Below the pieces are notes generated by a model. It was given only the letters and a program-made list of their open reading frames with translations. It searched no databases and was not told where the DNA came from. 64,000 nucleotides of DNA from Galeopsis tetrahit (Eukaryota; Streptophyta; Magnoliopsida; Lamiales; Lamiaceae): NCBI GenBank assembly GCA_963675135.1, contig OY776132.1, positions 992,001 through 1,056,000 on the forward strand, in the 5' to 3' direction. Positions 41,475-53,049 of the stretch are shown here, one piece after another. Numbering within the stretch: position 1 is the first letter of the stretch; every line of letters starts with the position of its first letter. The translations under genes and the position numbers were made by a program.

Positions 41475-44400
41475 CTATTTTTTGAAGTGTATGATACCAT
41501 CAAATGCCATGGATCCTTCAAGACCCCCTATAATTCGTGATATTCGGACTTCGAGGCCCCTCTGAACTTCTCGAAAGAGCGTTCTGATACTATCAGCAAA
41601 TCGTTTTATGTCGAAGTTTTCTGGCTTTTCGATATTCTCTTCAACATCAACGAATCCAGAGGCTATCTTACCTTGCACTTCCATTAGTTTCTGTCCTGTT
41701 GCAACTATATATCTCTGCAGTTGAAAGGTTTCTTCAAGAAAGTGCTCCAGCCTTTTGGTTTCGTCGTCCGTTTTAGCAATGACAGAGCCTCTGCAGTTCA
41801 AGTTCAGGTCGTTCTCGTCCTGCAGTTCAAGTTCATAATGTTCATTAACAACATAACAAGATAAATTTTACGAAAATTGTTCTTTTCGTCCCATAAGTTA
41901 TCTCTATTTTGGTTAGGTAACCAACCGTAGGAGGTGAAACATCCAGTTGACGCTGACGTGACTGAGTCTGATTAGTCCACGTGACAAAATTTGACTGGTC
42001 AACTAGATGTTTCACCTCTTACAAATGATCACATGACCAAAATGTAAAAAAATTGAAAGTTACACGATAATTTTCTGTTGAAAAGTTCATAATGTTCATT
42101 AACAACATAAATTTTACGAAAATTGTTCTTTTCGTCCCATAAGTTATCTCTATTTTGGTTAGGTAACCAACCGTAGGAGGTGAAACATCCAGTTGACGCT
42201 GACGTGACAGAGTTTGATTAGTCCACGTGATAAAATTTGACTGGTCAACTGGATGTTTCACCTCTTACAAATGATCACATGACCAAAATGTAAAAAAATT
42301 GAAAGTTACACGACAATTTTCTGTTGAATCGAACGAGAGGTAACACGTTTATGTATTAAGGTGATGCATACCATTCTCTGACAAAGATCGTCAGTTTTCG
42401 CTTGTAGATTCTGGTATCGATCGACCTGTTTGTTAAGGAGGGAAGTAAGCGCGTGCAATCCCTTAACCGCAGAATCGACATTACTGTTTTCGCTGTTTTC
42501 ACAACTTTCTTGTTTTCCTGTCAATCTCTCAAGCATGAGGAACTGCTGCTTAAGTCTCTTGATCTTGTACGAAACCCCAAGAGCATGAATATCCATTTTC
42601 TTCGTCGGATTACTTCTCTTGCTCGTCCCTTCGCCCATTGATGGCAATGTTTCAAGATTTGCAACAGCTTCTGAGTCCATACTTCCCTGCCTAGAATGAT
42701 CAGGGCCCGGGGCTGCTTCTTTATCTGGATATTGAAGTGTCAAAACTATGTCCTTCGTCTGTTCATTAGCCTCGATTTCTTCAACCTTTTCGTTCTCTAC
42801 TAAAATCTCCTCAGGTATTGCCTTCGTTTCTTGCCTTTTTTGCCCTGGTTTTCGTTTAATCACCTTGACTTTCGACCATACTGTATTGTGGTTTACGGCT
42901 GCCTCGTGTAGAGACGAGTTGAAATTCAGTTTCTGAAGATTTGGAGGATTGAACTGCATCACTAACTGTCCTTTAAGTGCATGTAACTCCGTCTCACGGT
43001 CCATTAGCAGAGATTCCAACTTCATGTTTTCCTTTCTGAGTTGTGCAATGTCATGATCGAGCCCTTCGATATGTGAATGTAACCTCTTTGATTCGATTTC
43101 CATGCTCAATAAACGCCAACGGAAAGCTTCTAGCTTTTCGTCTTTGAGCCTCAGCTGTTCGACAAAAGCTTCTGTTTCAAGGTTATGCCTTTCCTGAATC
43201 GCCATCTCGTATTTTCCCGTCTCTGTGTCGACCCAATTCTCCAAATGCTCAACATCAGATATCATATCTAAAGTTGCAAAATGAGACAGCAAGTAAGAAT
43301 TAGGGAATGTGAAGCAGTTATATACCTGCTTTTAGGGGGTGTTTTCAAACTTTACAAATTGCTTACAGAATCACTTTTTTTAAAGTTGTCCTCTCACAGT
43401 TTTTACTTTTGAGAAGTGCTTTTAAGCTGTATAGAGTTTGCAAACACCCCCTTAATTCTTAAAAGTGATTCTTGAAAAGTAAAGAGTGATTCTTTTGCAA
43501 ACACTACCCACTTGCATAAAAGCTAAAAGCACTTTATTTTCATACACCACAAAACAAAATTCAATTTAAATCACTTCTCCTAAAGCCAAATCACTAATAC
43601 AAACATAATAGGCAAATATGAGGCATAATTGTGTGTGTGTGTTCATATCAAAGAATAGGATCTTACGTTCCGTTCCAGCGTTTAAATACGGGTCGGGTGG
43701 TATAAGTGGCAGCAAAACTTCGACTCCGTTTCTAATTTCAGGTTGCTCGGCATCCATTGACAACGACATCATAGCTTTCGAGTGCCTCCCTTTTCCACCT
43801 GAAAATATATCCGTCTTCATATTAACATGTCTAGACAGCATATTTCTTAACGAATGCCTATCCTGTTTCGTCTCAGAAACCCTCTTCCACTTCGCTATTT
43901 CCACCTCCGATTGCTGTCTCTTCGACTTTGATGATTTCACCTCCCTTAAAAGCATATGTTTCTCAGCTGTATCCATTTTCGATTTCCTTAACATAGCTGA
44001 TAAAATCTGGTCTTTCTGCTCCAAATCCTTTCTCATTTTAACAATCTCCATTGATAATCTTTGAGTCATCAAAACAGCTTCCTCTTTCTGATCCAAAACC
44101 GAGTCCAATTCTTGCCTCGCTGCTTCCACTTGCCTAACAGCTCGACACATCTCCGCTTCAAGCTGTCGTTGATTAGAAACGAGCTCAATGAACGCCGTTT
44201 TATGCTTCAATATTTCGTTAGAATGGCGTTGAGCTTCGCGGAGCGCGTTCTCTCGCATCTCTTCTAGAACATTCTCAGCCTTCTTAGCTTTCTCCTCAAC
44301 TTCAACTCTCTTTTTCTCGACTTCCTCGGTGGTTTTATCCTTTAACTGTAAAATGGCTTCGTTTTCCTTCAATTTTCCATTCAACTCAGCAACAGAATTC

Positions 44401-44840
44401 TCCTTTTTTATTTTCAGAGTTCTCAAATCATTCATAAGAGCACCAATGTGCTGCCTAAGTCTCTTTCTTTCATCAGACCAGCTCTGTTCTCGAGCAGCAA
44501 CGATGCTCACGACTTTCTCGTTTGCTTTTGCTTCTTCGCTTCTTCGTTTCTTCAATTCTTCAATCTGCTTCTCTGCATTCTCCAGCTTCTGCAGAAACTG
44601 CGATTTTCGACTTTTGGTTTCCCCCTTTTGAAGTTTCCAAACAAGTAGTCCTAAAAGATGAGCACTTCCTCTAACCATCCTATTTCTAACATCTAACCAC
44701 TTTTCGTCACACATTTCGGGCTCTGGCAAGAGTTTGAGAGCGAAAAATGCACAAGAGACACCGAAAAACATTGGGTACAAAGTGTCCATGTTCTCTTCGG
44801 ACATCGTGGCGAAAGAACACGAGACGCCCTTTTCATCCAT
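41475..44840 (-). CDS. Long plant coiled-coil protein (unknown function, conserved family)
   Basis: Exons on the minus strand: 44840-43667, 43267-42372, 41819-41475; all borders GT/AG, phases 1 and 0; 804 residues. The ATG at 44840 (MDEKGVSC) is preferred over an in-frame GTG one codon earlier. Residues 18-40 (MDTLYPMFFGVSCAFFALKLL region) are hydrophobic and may anchor or pack against a membrane. Roughly residues 75-330 and 395-480 are heptad-like, charged coiled coil (EIVKMRKDLEQKDQILSAML; ERHNLETEAFVEQLRLKDEK). The C-terminal part holds the conserved blocks HALGVSYKIKRLKQQFLMLE, ERLTGKQE, LEETFQLQRYIVATGQKLME and RSIRTLFREVQRGLEVR-like segment. Plant homologues are usually named after USO1, myosin or filament proteins only because of the coiled coil. 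No catalytic motif. Intron 2 contains a ~250-bp duplication. Confidence 0.88.
41831..42333. repeat. Direct duplication (~250 bp) in intron 2 of the coiled-coil gene
   Basis: Copies 41831-42084 and 42085-42333 both start GTTCATAATGTTCATTAAC. Each contains an inner inverted pair GGTGAAACATCCAGTTGAC / GTCAACT(A/G)GATGTTTCACC, so each copy can form a hairpin, which suggests a MITE-like origin. The copies differ by an 8-bp gap and few bases. Confidence 0.9.
43268..43666. other. Intron 1 of the coiled-coil gene with a MITE-like inverted repeat
   Basis: TAGGGGGTGTTTTCAAACTT near 43332 is mirrored by GTTTGCAAACACCCCCTTAA near 43436, and AAGTGATTCTT/GAGAAGTGCTTTTAAGC words recur. The same words occur at 33055-33140 in intron 1 of the MAM33-type gene (AACACTTCAAAAGTGATTC, GCAAACACCCACTAAAAGTG). 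A small element family is likely. Confidence 0.5.
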
Positions 44841-44989
44841 CACTCAGTTCTAAGAAAAGCCCACCTCTGAAAATGCCATAAAAGTAATGAAATTAACAAA
44901 ATCTGCCTTTTTGAATTGTGAAATATCAAGAACTTCTTCACAGATTCAAGGGCTATTATATCCCCAATTTCATAGCCTAAATTATCAAG

Positions 44990-45728
44990 AATTCAACTAC
45001 AACAAACAGAAACAGAAATTATGAATGATGATTCTCTCTCTCTCTCTCACACACACACAAAAGAGCAGAAGAACAGTACAAATTTTCTTGATAATGAAAC
45101 ACAAACTTTGGAATTTCAAGATTTGAATGAGGGCTTTCACCAATTTCATAGGCTAAAATAGCAAGAACTCAACTACAACATCAAAAAACAGAAAGATAGG
45201 ATGAATCTCTCTCTCTCTCTCACACACACAAAAGAGCAGAAAATTACAAAGTTCTTTGACAATGAAACACAAAATTTGCCCCCCCCCAAAAAAAAAAAAA
45301 AAAAAAGAAACACAAAATTTGGAATTTCAAGAATTGAATGAGGGCTATCACCAAATTTAGCAAGATTTCAAATACAAAGAAAAAAACAGAAAGAAAGAAT
45401 GATTCAATCTCTCTCTCTCTCTCACACACACAAAAGAGCAGAAAATTACAAAGCCCCCTTGACAATGAAACACAAATTTTGGAATTTTTTCAAGAATTGA
45501 ACGAGGGCTATCACCAAATTTAGCAAGATTTCAACTACAAAGAAAAAAAAACAGAAAGAAAGAATGATTCTCTCTCTCTCTCAAACACACACACAAAAGA
45601 GCAGAAAATTACAAAGTCCCTTTGACAATGAAACACAAAATTTGGATTTTTTTCAAGAATTGAACGAGGGCTATCTCCAATTTAGCATGATTTCAACTAC
45701 AAAAAACAAAAACAGTAAGAAAGAATGA

Positions 45729-45768
<40 letters not shown>

Positions 45769-45790
45769 AAAGAGCAGAAATCTTACAAGA
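44990..45790. repeat. Five-copy tandem repeat with (TC)n(AC)n cores upstream of the coiled-coil gene
   Basis: Units of about 160-205 bp each carry CAACTACAA.A..AAACAGAAA, (TC)6-9 directly followed by (AC)4-10, AAAAGAGCAGAA, then GACAATGAAACACAAA.TTTGG and CAAGAATTGAA(T/C)GAGGGCT. TC/AC cores lie at about 45034, 45206, 45410, 45571 and 45731. On the gene's strand this is (GT)n(GA)n in the 5' leader or promoter. Confidence 0.9.
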
Positions 45791-48010
45791 ATTGGGGCCA
45801 ATTTCAGTTCAATCCACCCTTGAGAAGTGCAATATTTCAGCTAAAGAAGAACCCATCTTTGTAAATTGTAATTTCAAAGTAGGCAGATGAAGAAAGCTGG
45901 TAAAATGAAGCTATCCTTTACAAACGCTAAAATCATGAACTTTTACACGTGTGAAACTCTGCAGAATTAGTTAAAAATGAAAACTTGTACAGCAACTAAG
46001 TATAAGAAATAAAATCAGAGAGCCAAAACACACTGTGCCCACTTTCAGCCTAGTTTTCAGTAATGGCCCCATCAAACCCCACTTTTGCAAACACTCTTTT
46101 CCTCACATTCACACTCATTCTTCAATTAATTTATGTTTTTATCTTGTATTCTAACGTTTGTGTTCACAAAATGAGTCTAATTTAGCCCATGTTTGTTTTT
46201 TGGGATTACGCAACACGACAAAAATTCGGATGGAAAAATCTTATTCATTAATCGAGCCCTCGTTGGTCACTTTTTTTGGGTCGAAATCGAATCGATAAAT
46301 CATGATTGTGTGTGATTGTTTTGGTATTTTGAGTAGAGGAGGGAGTGGTATAACAATAAGTTTTATAGTTTTTTTTAGTAGTAGATGTAGTTGAATTGTG
46401 AAATTCAGGTTTAGCCAATGATGTAGAATTAGTAAGTTTTGTAGTTGAACTGTGAAATTCAGATTTAGCCAATGATGTAGAATTAGTAAGTTTTGGGTTG
46501 TCTAGTACCTAGACAGCCTAGTCGACTGCATAGGCGGTTCAATTTATTTTTTTAATACCTAAAAGTCACAGTAATATTATAATGAAAATATGAAACCAGA
46601 CAATCAATACCCAAAATCATTAATTTGCATCACAAAAAAATAATAATCATAGCAATGGTTTTGCTCGAAACGTCGATTCCACCTGAAAAAGGATGTTCGA
46701 TAGCTCGAAATAGACTTTTAAATCGGAAAGTTAAAAAAAAAAAAAAAGTCTAGTCGAAAATCGTTAGGCGGGCGGTAGACTGACGACTAGCACAGACGGA
46801 TACTTTTGCAACAAAGAATTTAGCCCATGTTTGTTTTTGGGATTACGCATCACGATGAAAATTCGGATGTAAAAATCTTATTCATCAATCGATCCTTGGT
46901 TGGTCACTTTTTTGGGCCGGAATCGAATAAAGTCGATAAGTGGAAGTCAAAATTCGGATGAATCGTGATTATTATGTGGGCTTGTTGATGCAGCGTGCGT
47001 GATCAAAAGAAAGAATAACAAGAATCGTTGATTCACAGAATACCCGAATCTTGATAAAACGAAGAATAATTCTTCAATAATAATTTCAATATCCAAAAAA
47101 CTGATCGACCATGTTTGGAAAACGAGAATAAAACCAAACCCTAGTGTACGGAATTAGAAAATTACAAAAAAACCCCAAAACAATTAAAAATTGCAAAAAT
47201 AACACTCAAAAAGCAATAAAACGCATTTTTGACCACTCAAACGATGGAATTTGGCCAAAAAGCGTTGCACGTCACAGAGCTGTGAGTTTGACTCGTAGCA
47301 TCGATTCCACCCGAAAAAGTGTGCTAACACGCCAAAATCGGGTTCCGGCTCCCAAAACTTCAAAAAATCTTCGGATGCTCTCGTTTCTTCAAAAATTGTA
47401 ACGCCACTCATGCTACATCACTTGTTTTGGTTTATAGATTTTTTTTAGTAGCAACAAAGAATTTTATGAACTATGAAATCCAGATTTTGAATTTCGAACT
47501 AAAACAAGAACGGAGAACGTTCAGTCCGGTGAATTTCAAAACAAACAAGACATATTCTTGTATAGACAGCATAGCAATTAGTTTTTTTTTTTTACTGATT
47601 TCACTGAACAATATTAGTAGTTTCAACGAACAAGTACGTGTTACTAACGAGATAATATTCTGATAAGAATATTAGTTGAAATAGGGATGGGAAGCAAGCT
47701 AGAATGGGCCGATTCTTGGTAATTTTGTGAAATATTCTTTTGTGTAAATTAAGGTATAGAACATAAAGCAGTGTGATATCTGTCAAATTATATATAGCAG
47801 TTGTAAGAAAATGTATTGAGATCTTTCCAGGTTGTCTTGGTTGTCTATCTCTCTCAATTGTAGCCCCCACAACATGGATATAACTTGTATATGTAGAAAA
47901 TTGTAACCAACTGTATTCTACATCAAGAATATTTCTCATAAGTCATTAATGGTTATAACTATTCTTTTTTTCCATTTGCATATAAATCAAAGATTCCAAC
48001 TTTATGGAGT
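45791..48010. other. Intergenic region with local duplications
   Basis: A ~110-bp segment (TTTGGGATTACGCA(A/T)CACGA, AAATTCGGATG, TTGGTCACTTTTTTGGG) occurs at about 46196 and again at 46835. Its neighbours differ. CATCAAGAATATTTCTCATA at 47922 recurs at 20895 and 19834. No gene was supported; the open frames here are short and repeat-driven. Confidence 0.45.
46388..46495. repeat. 54-bp tandem duplication
   Basis: Copies 46388-46441 and 46442-46495 start TAGTTGAA(T/C)TGTGAAATTC and end TAGTAAGTTTTG, with three or so differences. Confidence 0.9.
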
Positions 48011-48017
48011 AATTAGT

Positions 48018-48700
48018 TGATGGCATATGCTTTCTTCGAATTTGGATCTGGTGTTGTACAGGAGCGTCATGTGCAATAGAATCGCACAGTTTTATTGTAC
48101 ATTTTTAAACTCGTTGTGCTGAAATCAAAATACTTAGTAAAACTGTGCAGTTCTATTACACAGGAAAAGACGTATATCATAGGATCCAAATTCGTTTTCT
48201 ATGACATACTATGTTTCTACAAATTTGGATTCAGTGTTGTACAAGAGTGTCATGTGCAATTGAACTGCACGGTTTTATTGTACTTTTTTTTTTAACTTGT
48301 TATGTTGAAATCAAAATACATAGTAAAACTGTGTGGTTCTATTACGCAGGACAAGACGTACGTCACGAGATTCAAAATCATTTTTTTATGGCATATGGTT
48401 TCTATAGATTTGGATCCAGTGTTGTACAGGAGCTTCCTGTCACCTGTGCAATAAAATCGCACATTTATATTGTACATTTTTTAACTTGTTGTGTTGAAAT
48501 TATAATACATTGTAAAACTGTGCGATTCTAGTACACGGGACAAAGCGCAAAGTGGGATAGCTCAAGTGATTAGAGCACCACTACCTAGGCCCCAGGTCCT
48601 GGGTTCGAGTCATGGGGAGGGGAAAAGGGGATGGGTATTTAACTTGTAACAAAAAAAAAAAAACTAGATCCAAATTAGTTTTGTACCGCAATTTTTTTTT
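48018..48700. repeat. Three tandem hairpin-forming repeats, the third split by a SINE
   Basis: Copies at about 48018-48202, 48204-48386 and 48388-48545(+48664-48700). Each has TTTGGAT(C/T)..GTGTTGTACA, TGTGCAAT.GAA(T/C).GCAC followed by TTTTATTGTAC, a spacer CTTGTTGTGTTGAAATCA, and the inverse AAAACTGTG(C/T).(G/A)TTCTA. The arms within each copy pair to form a hairpin of about 30 bp. After the SINE the third copy resumes with GATCCAAATTAGTTTTGTAC. Confidence 0.8.
48552..48663 (+). mobile_element. tRNA-derived SINE, plus orientation
   Basis: GTGGGATAGCTCAAGTGATT with AGAGC carries the RNA polymerase III A-box style of a tRNA head; GGGTTCGAGTC is the B box; then a G-rich body GGGGAGGGGAAAAGGGGATG and an A tail of 13. 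It is the same family as 51399-51512. It sits inside the third hairpin repeat. A clear target duplication was not seen. Confidence 0.85.
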
Positions 48701-48839
48701 AAAAGGAGAGAGAACTGAGATGGACCACAACAATGCCAGATTCAGTTTATCTGCTAGAGTTATGGATCTTGAGACTTTCAAATTTCAATATCCATATCAA
48801 GCTCTAAAGCAACAGGATTTGCAGCTCTTTCCAAATTAA

Positions 48840-50570
48840 AAAATTCCTCTACTTTTGGCACAATGTGACTTCCTTTTTGTTAATAAATAATAACGAACTG
48901 ATGGATAGATATCATCGCATATGGTGTAATTTTGAACACATAATTTACGTGGTTCACTAACAATGTGTTAGCTACGTTCACTTGCAGATCATGATTTTGT
49001 ACATTATATAGAGAAAACTGCTAATATGATATTGTTTGACACTAAATTAAATAGTGAAGCTATTTATAATCCCTAACTGGACCCAAATAAAAATCCAAAA
49101 CCGTGAGACCACGATTAAATATGATCGTCAGGGTTCAAGACATTCCAACAAATCGATAGAAACCCAGTTATCAGTTTTGGGCTAGTGAATCAGTTACACA
49201 ATAGGTGAAGGAGAAATAATTTGTGCTTAATGTACAATATTTGATGGAAATACCCCTTTAAAATATTATGTACAAAATTAATTTTATGGTTTATGTGTAA
49301 AAAAGTACTCCAGTTTGTATTGTTTGTTGCGAAGGAATTATTTGCAGTTGTTTATCTTGCTCTAATTCTACGTGGGGAATTTCATTTTCAAATGGTATTA
49401 TTTTTTAGCATATGAATACGAAGTATCACCATTTAGTATATAAATATAGTTGTGAAGTAAAAATCATAAAGGGATTATTTGTGGCATTTAAATTATAGAA
49501 TTAAGTAATATTATGATACCTGCAGGAAACATATTTATTTTAGAAAAAAGAAACAGGTAGTTGAAATTTCTTGTTCCAATATGACACTACACCACCCTTC
49601 AATAATTATAATCAAGAACAACAAAATCAACCAATAAATATATATTTATGATTTATCACTCCACATGTTGATAAGATGTTAATAAATTATAATGGGAATT
49701 AAATTCGAAAAAAAACCAAATTCCAATTGAATCTTACTCGTGTGACAAGAACACAAAATAAATATCTAATTTAACTTCCAATATGTATATATATAGATAT
49801 ATATACACATTATGATACATGCATGTATACAAAATAATTAAAGTGATTGTAATGTAGAGCCACCACCATATGGCTAACCATGTGCCCTAGACATTAAGAA
49901 TGGTGGGCCATTTTAGCTGATGTTGAATTTTGTAGGTACATTCTACTTTTGTGTGACCAAAATCAAGAAATATTTATGAGAAATAATGAATTGATAATGG
50001 CCAATATAATGATAGAGGTCCCATGATGCAGAAATCGGGCTACGCGGCTGCCTAAGCATCGATCGACCCGATTTCATCGGATTGCTTAGTCAAATATAGA
50101 ATTAGATGTTGTCTAGACGACCGATATACAATTGGATTAAAAATAAACGAATTTACAAGGTTCACATTTGGTACCGACAGTACTAGAAATACATAAAAAA
50201 CGGAAACAGTAAAAAATCAGTCGTTGAACTAGCGGTCCTGCCGTACCGACCAATCCCGTCGTCCATCTTCAACTGTCAACAAATCTGAACCGTTAAGTCT
50301 CAATTGTTGAAAATTTTAAATTTTATAAAAAAAATAAAAATTCAAACGGTCGAATCGGAACCCCCGGTTCAACCGCCACTGTGCTCAATTAATCGTAATC
50401 AATTATTTTTGCACCAATAAAATGGAAAACGAACTGTCTACATGAAGGCTTCGATTAGTACATGAAATCGCGAAACTGGCCAATTGAATGGTTCAATTTT
50501 ATTTATTTATTTTCATGTCAAATTGAATGAGCGGTTAAGTACCGATTTAGATATTAAACAAATGTTAACC
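48840..50570. other. AT-rich intergenic region
   Basis: No gene, paired element ends or arrays could be supported. A segment around 50030-50400 is less AT-rich but has no coding frame. Confidence 0.4.
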
Positions 50571-50577
50571 CCAAGGA

Positions 50578-50840
50578 ACTGACCTAGTAGTATAAACTTG
50601 AGACTTACGAGTGTACTCCTCTTTAGGTCTCAGGTTCGAACCCTTTAAGGTGTAAACGATCCCCACAAGTATTGGTCCCCCGACAATTTCTATGGGGCCA
50701 GTCCATACTGGGACCCCCACAAGTGGACGGTGAAATTGATCCATCGGGATTAGTCAATACTGAGTGCAAAACTCTGGCTTTAAACGAGACACTGTCTCCC
50801 AAAATTAGTCGATCCATGGATCAGATATCCAAGACTTAAA
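50578..50840 (+). mobile_element. Possible second type of tRNA-derived SINE
   Basis: GGTTCGAACCC at 50634-50644 is a perfect polymerase III B-box core, preceded about 45 bp upstream by GACCTAGTAGTATAAACTTG, an A-box-like stretch. A GC-richer body follows (GGACCCCCACAAGTGGACGG). No A tail or target duplication was found. Confidence 0.3.
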
Positions 50841-51382
50841 AAAATATATATATACTCCGTATTAAATAAATATTTAAGAACTCAACAAACTACTCTCAAA
50901 ATCATTTATTATCAAAACTTCTTAACCAACTTTTAAATTAAAAAGTGATCAAAACCATTTATATGATTAGTAAACACCCCTAAAAGTCATGATTGGGTAG
51001 CTTTTAGATTTACAACTTTTGAATTGTCCCCTTCGCTGAAACCTGTAAAGTGGGAACTTTGCTAGTATAAAGCTATACAAATCATGAATATTATTGGCCA
51101 AATTCAAATAAAATATATTGGAATCATAAAAAATTGAGTGACATAAAAAAACTATTTTAAGTTTGAAGATCTGCCCTTGGAATCTGGGTTTTTGCTGACA
51201 AGGCTGGAATCCACTATTGGATTGCATTTACAACAAATCACATGCATAAACAATTAATTACTAGTTGTCATCTTTGGAGTAATTTTTAATCAAATTTGAT
51301 ATAGTTTGACAATAAATCAACGGTTTAGGAAGAATTTTACTCCATTGATTTTTTTTTTTTGGTGTTTCAGAATACGATTAAC
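50841..51382. other. AT-rich intergenic region
   Basis: Only short AT microsatellite-like runs (50840-50860) were noticed; no gene. Confidence 0.4.
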
Positions 51383-51398
51383 CAATATGTTAACTAAT

Positions 51399-51512
51399 TT
51401 TTTTTTTTATGGAAGTTAAATCCCCATCCCTTTTTTTCCCTCACCATGACTCGAACCCAGGACCTAAGGCCTAGGTAGTGGTGCTCTAACCATTTGAGCT
51501 ATCCCACTTTGT
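51399..51512 (-). mobile_element. tRNA-derived SINE, minus orientation, full length
   Basis: The minus strand reads GACAAAGTGGGATAGCTCAA, then GGGTTCGAGTCATGG (B box) and a 3' A tail (T run at 51399). A perfect 16-bp duplication CAATATGTTAACTAAT flanks it (51383-51398 and 51513-51528), which fixes both ends and the 114-bp length. Confidence 0.93.
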
Positions 51513-51528
51513 CAATATGTTAACTAAT

Positions 51529-52180
51529 CGATCACGATAAATTGAATCTGATTTTACTATTTTTTCTTTTGCAACACCTCGGCGTGATATAAGCGTGAAA
51601 GGAGTTTAAAAATCAGTTATATTTTTATAAAGGCTAAAATCACTTATTACCCAACTTTTAATATTTTTTTAAAAAATTCTAAAATTTTGAAATTCGACCC
51701 GAAAAAAGTGGCGTGGCTTGCCAAAACTTGCGTTTAATTACCACATTAGACACATTAAATTTTTTATTTTACTTATTCCACATCAAGAATGTTAAAAATA
51801 CAAAAAAAATCTTTCAAATTCAAGTAAAACTCCTTCATCCTCTCATTATCGTTCATCTTCATCCTCCCAATGCGACAAAAGACACACGCTCTGGCGTGAT
51901 ACATCAACTCTTTCCGATTGGAGTTTGAAAATGCATATCAACACATTTAAAAAAAAGTCGTGACTAGATTGATATTGAATCAAAACGTCAATTTTTTTTT
52001 ATTTTTTTTGGAATTGACCCGGTACCTTAATACCCTTCAATACATTTAGTGCGTCATACTATCCATTAAAAGGAGAGAGTTCAAAAGGTGTATCATACAA
52101 TTTTGACCGGTTAAAATTCAATTATTAAAAATATATCCAAACTAAAACCAATTACATACAAAAAAAAAAAAAATCTGCCA
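51529..52180. other. Noncoding stretch
   Basis: AT-rich with no gene; open frames here have no recognisable protein content. Confidence 0.4.
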
Positions 52181-52189
52181 AAATTAAAA

Positions 52190-53028
52190 GGCCACGGATA
52201 AATTAACCCCCACATATTATGTGTTCACCCCCACCCCCCATTTATATTTTGAACTAATACATAAAAAGACTATATTACCCCTATGTGCTGAGTTCACCCA
52301 CCCATAAGAAAAACAGTTTTTTTGCATTTCTCCCCCACCAAAAATATATTATTTTTTTGTAATTGATTATATTTCATGTTATTATTGTTTTATTTGACCG
52401 TATTGTTGCATGATTGTGTAGTTGTAACAAATATATGTGTAGTGTATTTCATTTCCGAGTTTTTTTTTTCAAAAATCGCATTTTACAAAAACTCAGCACT
52501 GGTTCGCCGAGTTTTGTGAGATTTTTCGAAAAAAAGTTTCACGTTATGAATCAAAACTCGGTCAACTTTTCCACGTTATGAATCAAAACTCGGCCAACTT
52601 TTCCACGTTATGAATTAAAACTCGGTCGCCGAGTTTTGAATCAAAACGTGGAAAAGTTGGCCGAGTTTTGATTCATAACGTGGAACTTTTTTTCGAAAAA
52701 TCTCATAAAACTCGACGAACCAGTGCTGAGTTTTTGTAAAACGCGATTTTTGTAAAAAAAAAAAAACTCGAAAATGAAACACACTACACATATATTGAAC
52801 AACTAAAAGTCTAAATCATTTTCAATAACAACGAGAATTGCACGATTTCACTCTAAGAGGATTTTTTTTTAATTGTGGGTGAACTGAAAATATTTTGTAT
52901 TGCATATTAATTGTGGGGAAGAGGAAAAGGTTATATGTGATATTTTATGGGGGGTGAACTCATATTTTGGGGGTGAAGTCATCTGAAGGGTGAAGACATA
53001 ATAAATAGGGGGGCATTTATCCGTGGCC
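52190..53028. mobile_element. 839-bp Mutator-like MITE with a long central palindrome
   Basis: Terminal GGCCACGGATAAATTAACCCCC and the inverse of GGGGGGCATTTATCCGTGGCC form the inverted repeats. A perfect 9-bp duplication AAATTAAAA flanks them (52181-52189 and 53029-53037), the size typical of Mutator-like elements. The middle, about 52440-52790, is an almost perfect palindrome with arms near 170 bp: GTTTTGTGAGATTTTTCGAA against TTCGAAAAATCTCATAAAAC, and three copies of CCACGTTATGAATCAAAACTCGG. There is no coding sequence. Confidence 0.93.
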
Positions 53029-53049
53029 AAATTAAAATCCACCAATAGA

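Noticed and set aside
43618..44648. Several plus-strand frames opposite the coiled-coil gene
   Set aside because: Antisense shadows of a frame rich in Lys/Glu codons, which read as Phe/Leu/Ser-rich on the other strand.
45244..45523. Small frames over TC/AC runs
   Set aside because: Microsatellite translation in the five-copy array.
48552..48625. A tRNA gene
   Set aside because: The A and B boxes are those of a tRNA head, but the sequence continues into a SINE body and A tail, and an identical head with target duplication occurs at 51399-51512.
48612..48839. 75-codon plus frame after the SINE
   Set aside because: The first half is SINE and poly-A sequence. The end (TFKFQYPYQALK) looks somewhat protein-like, but no family was recognised and no exon borders support it.
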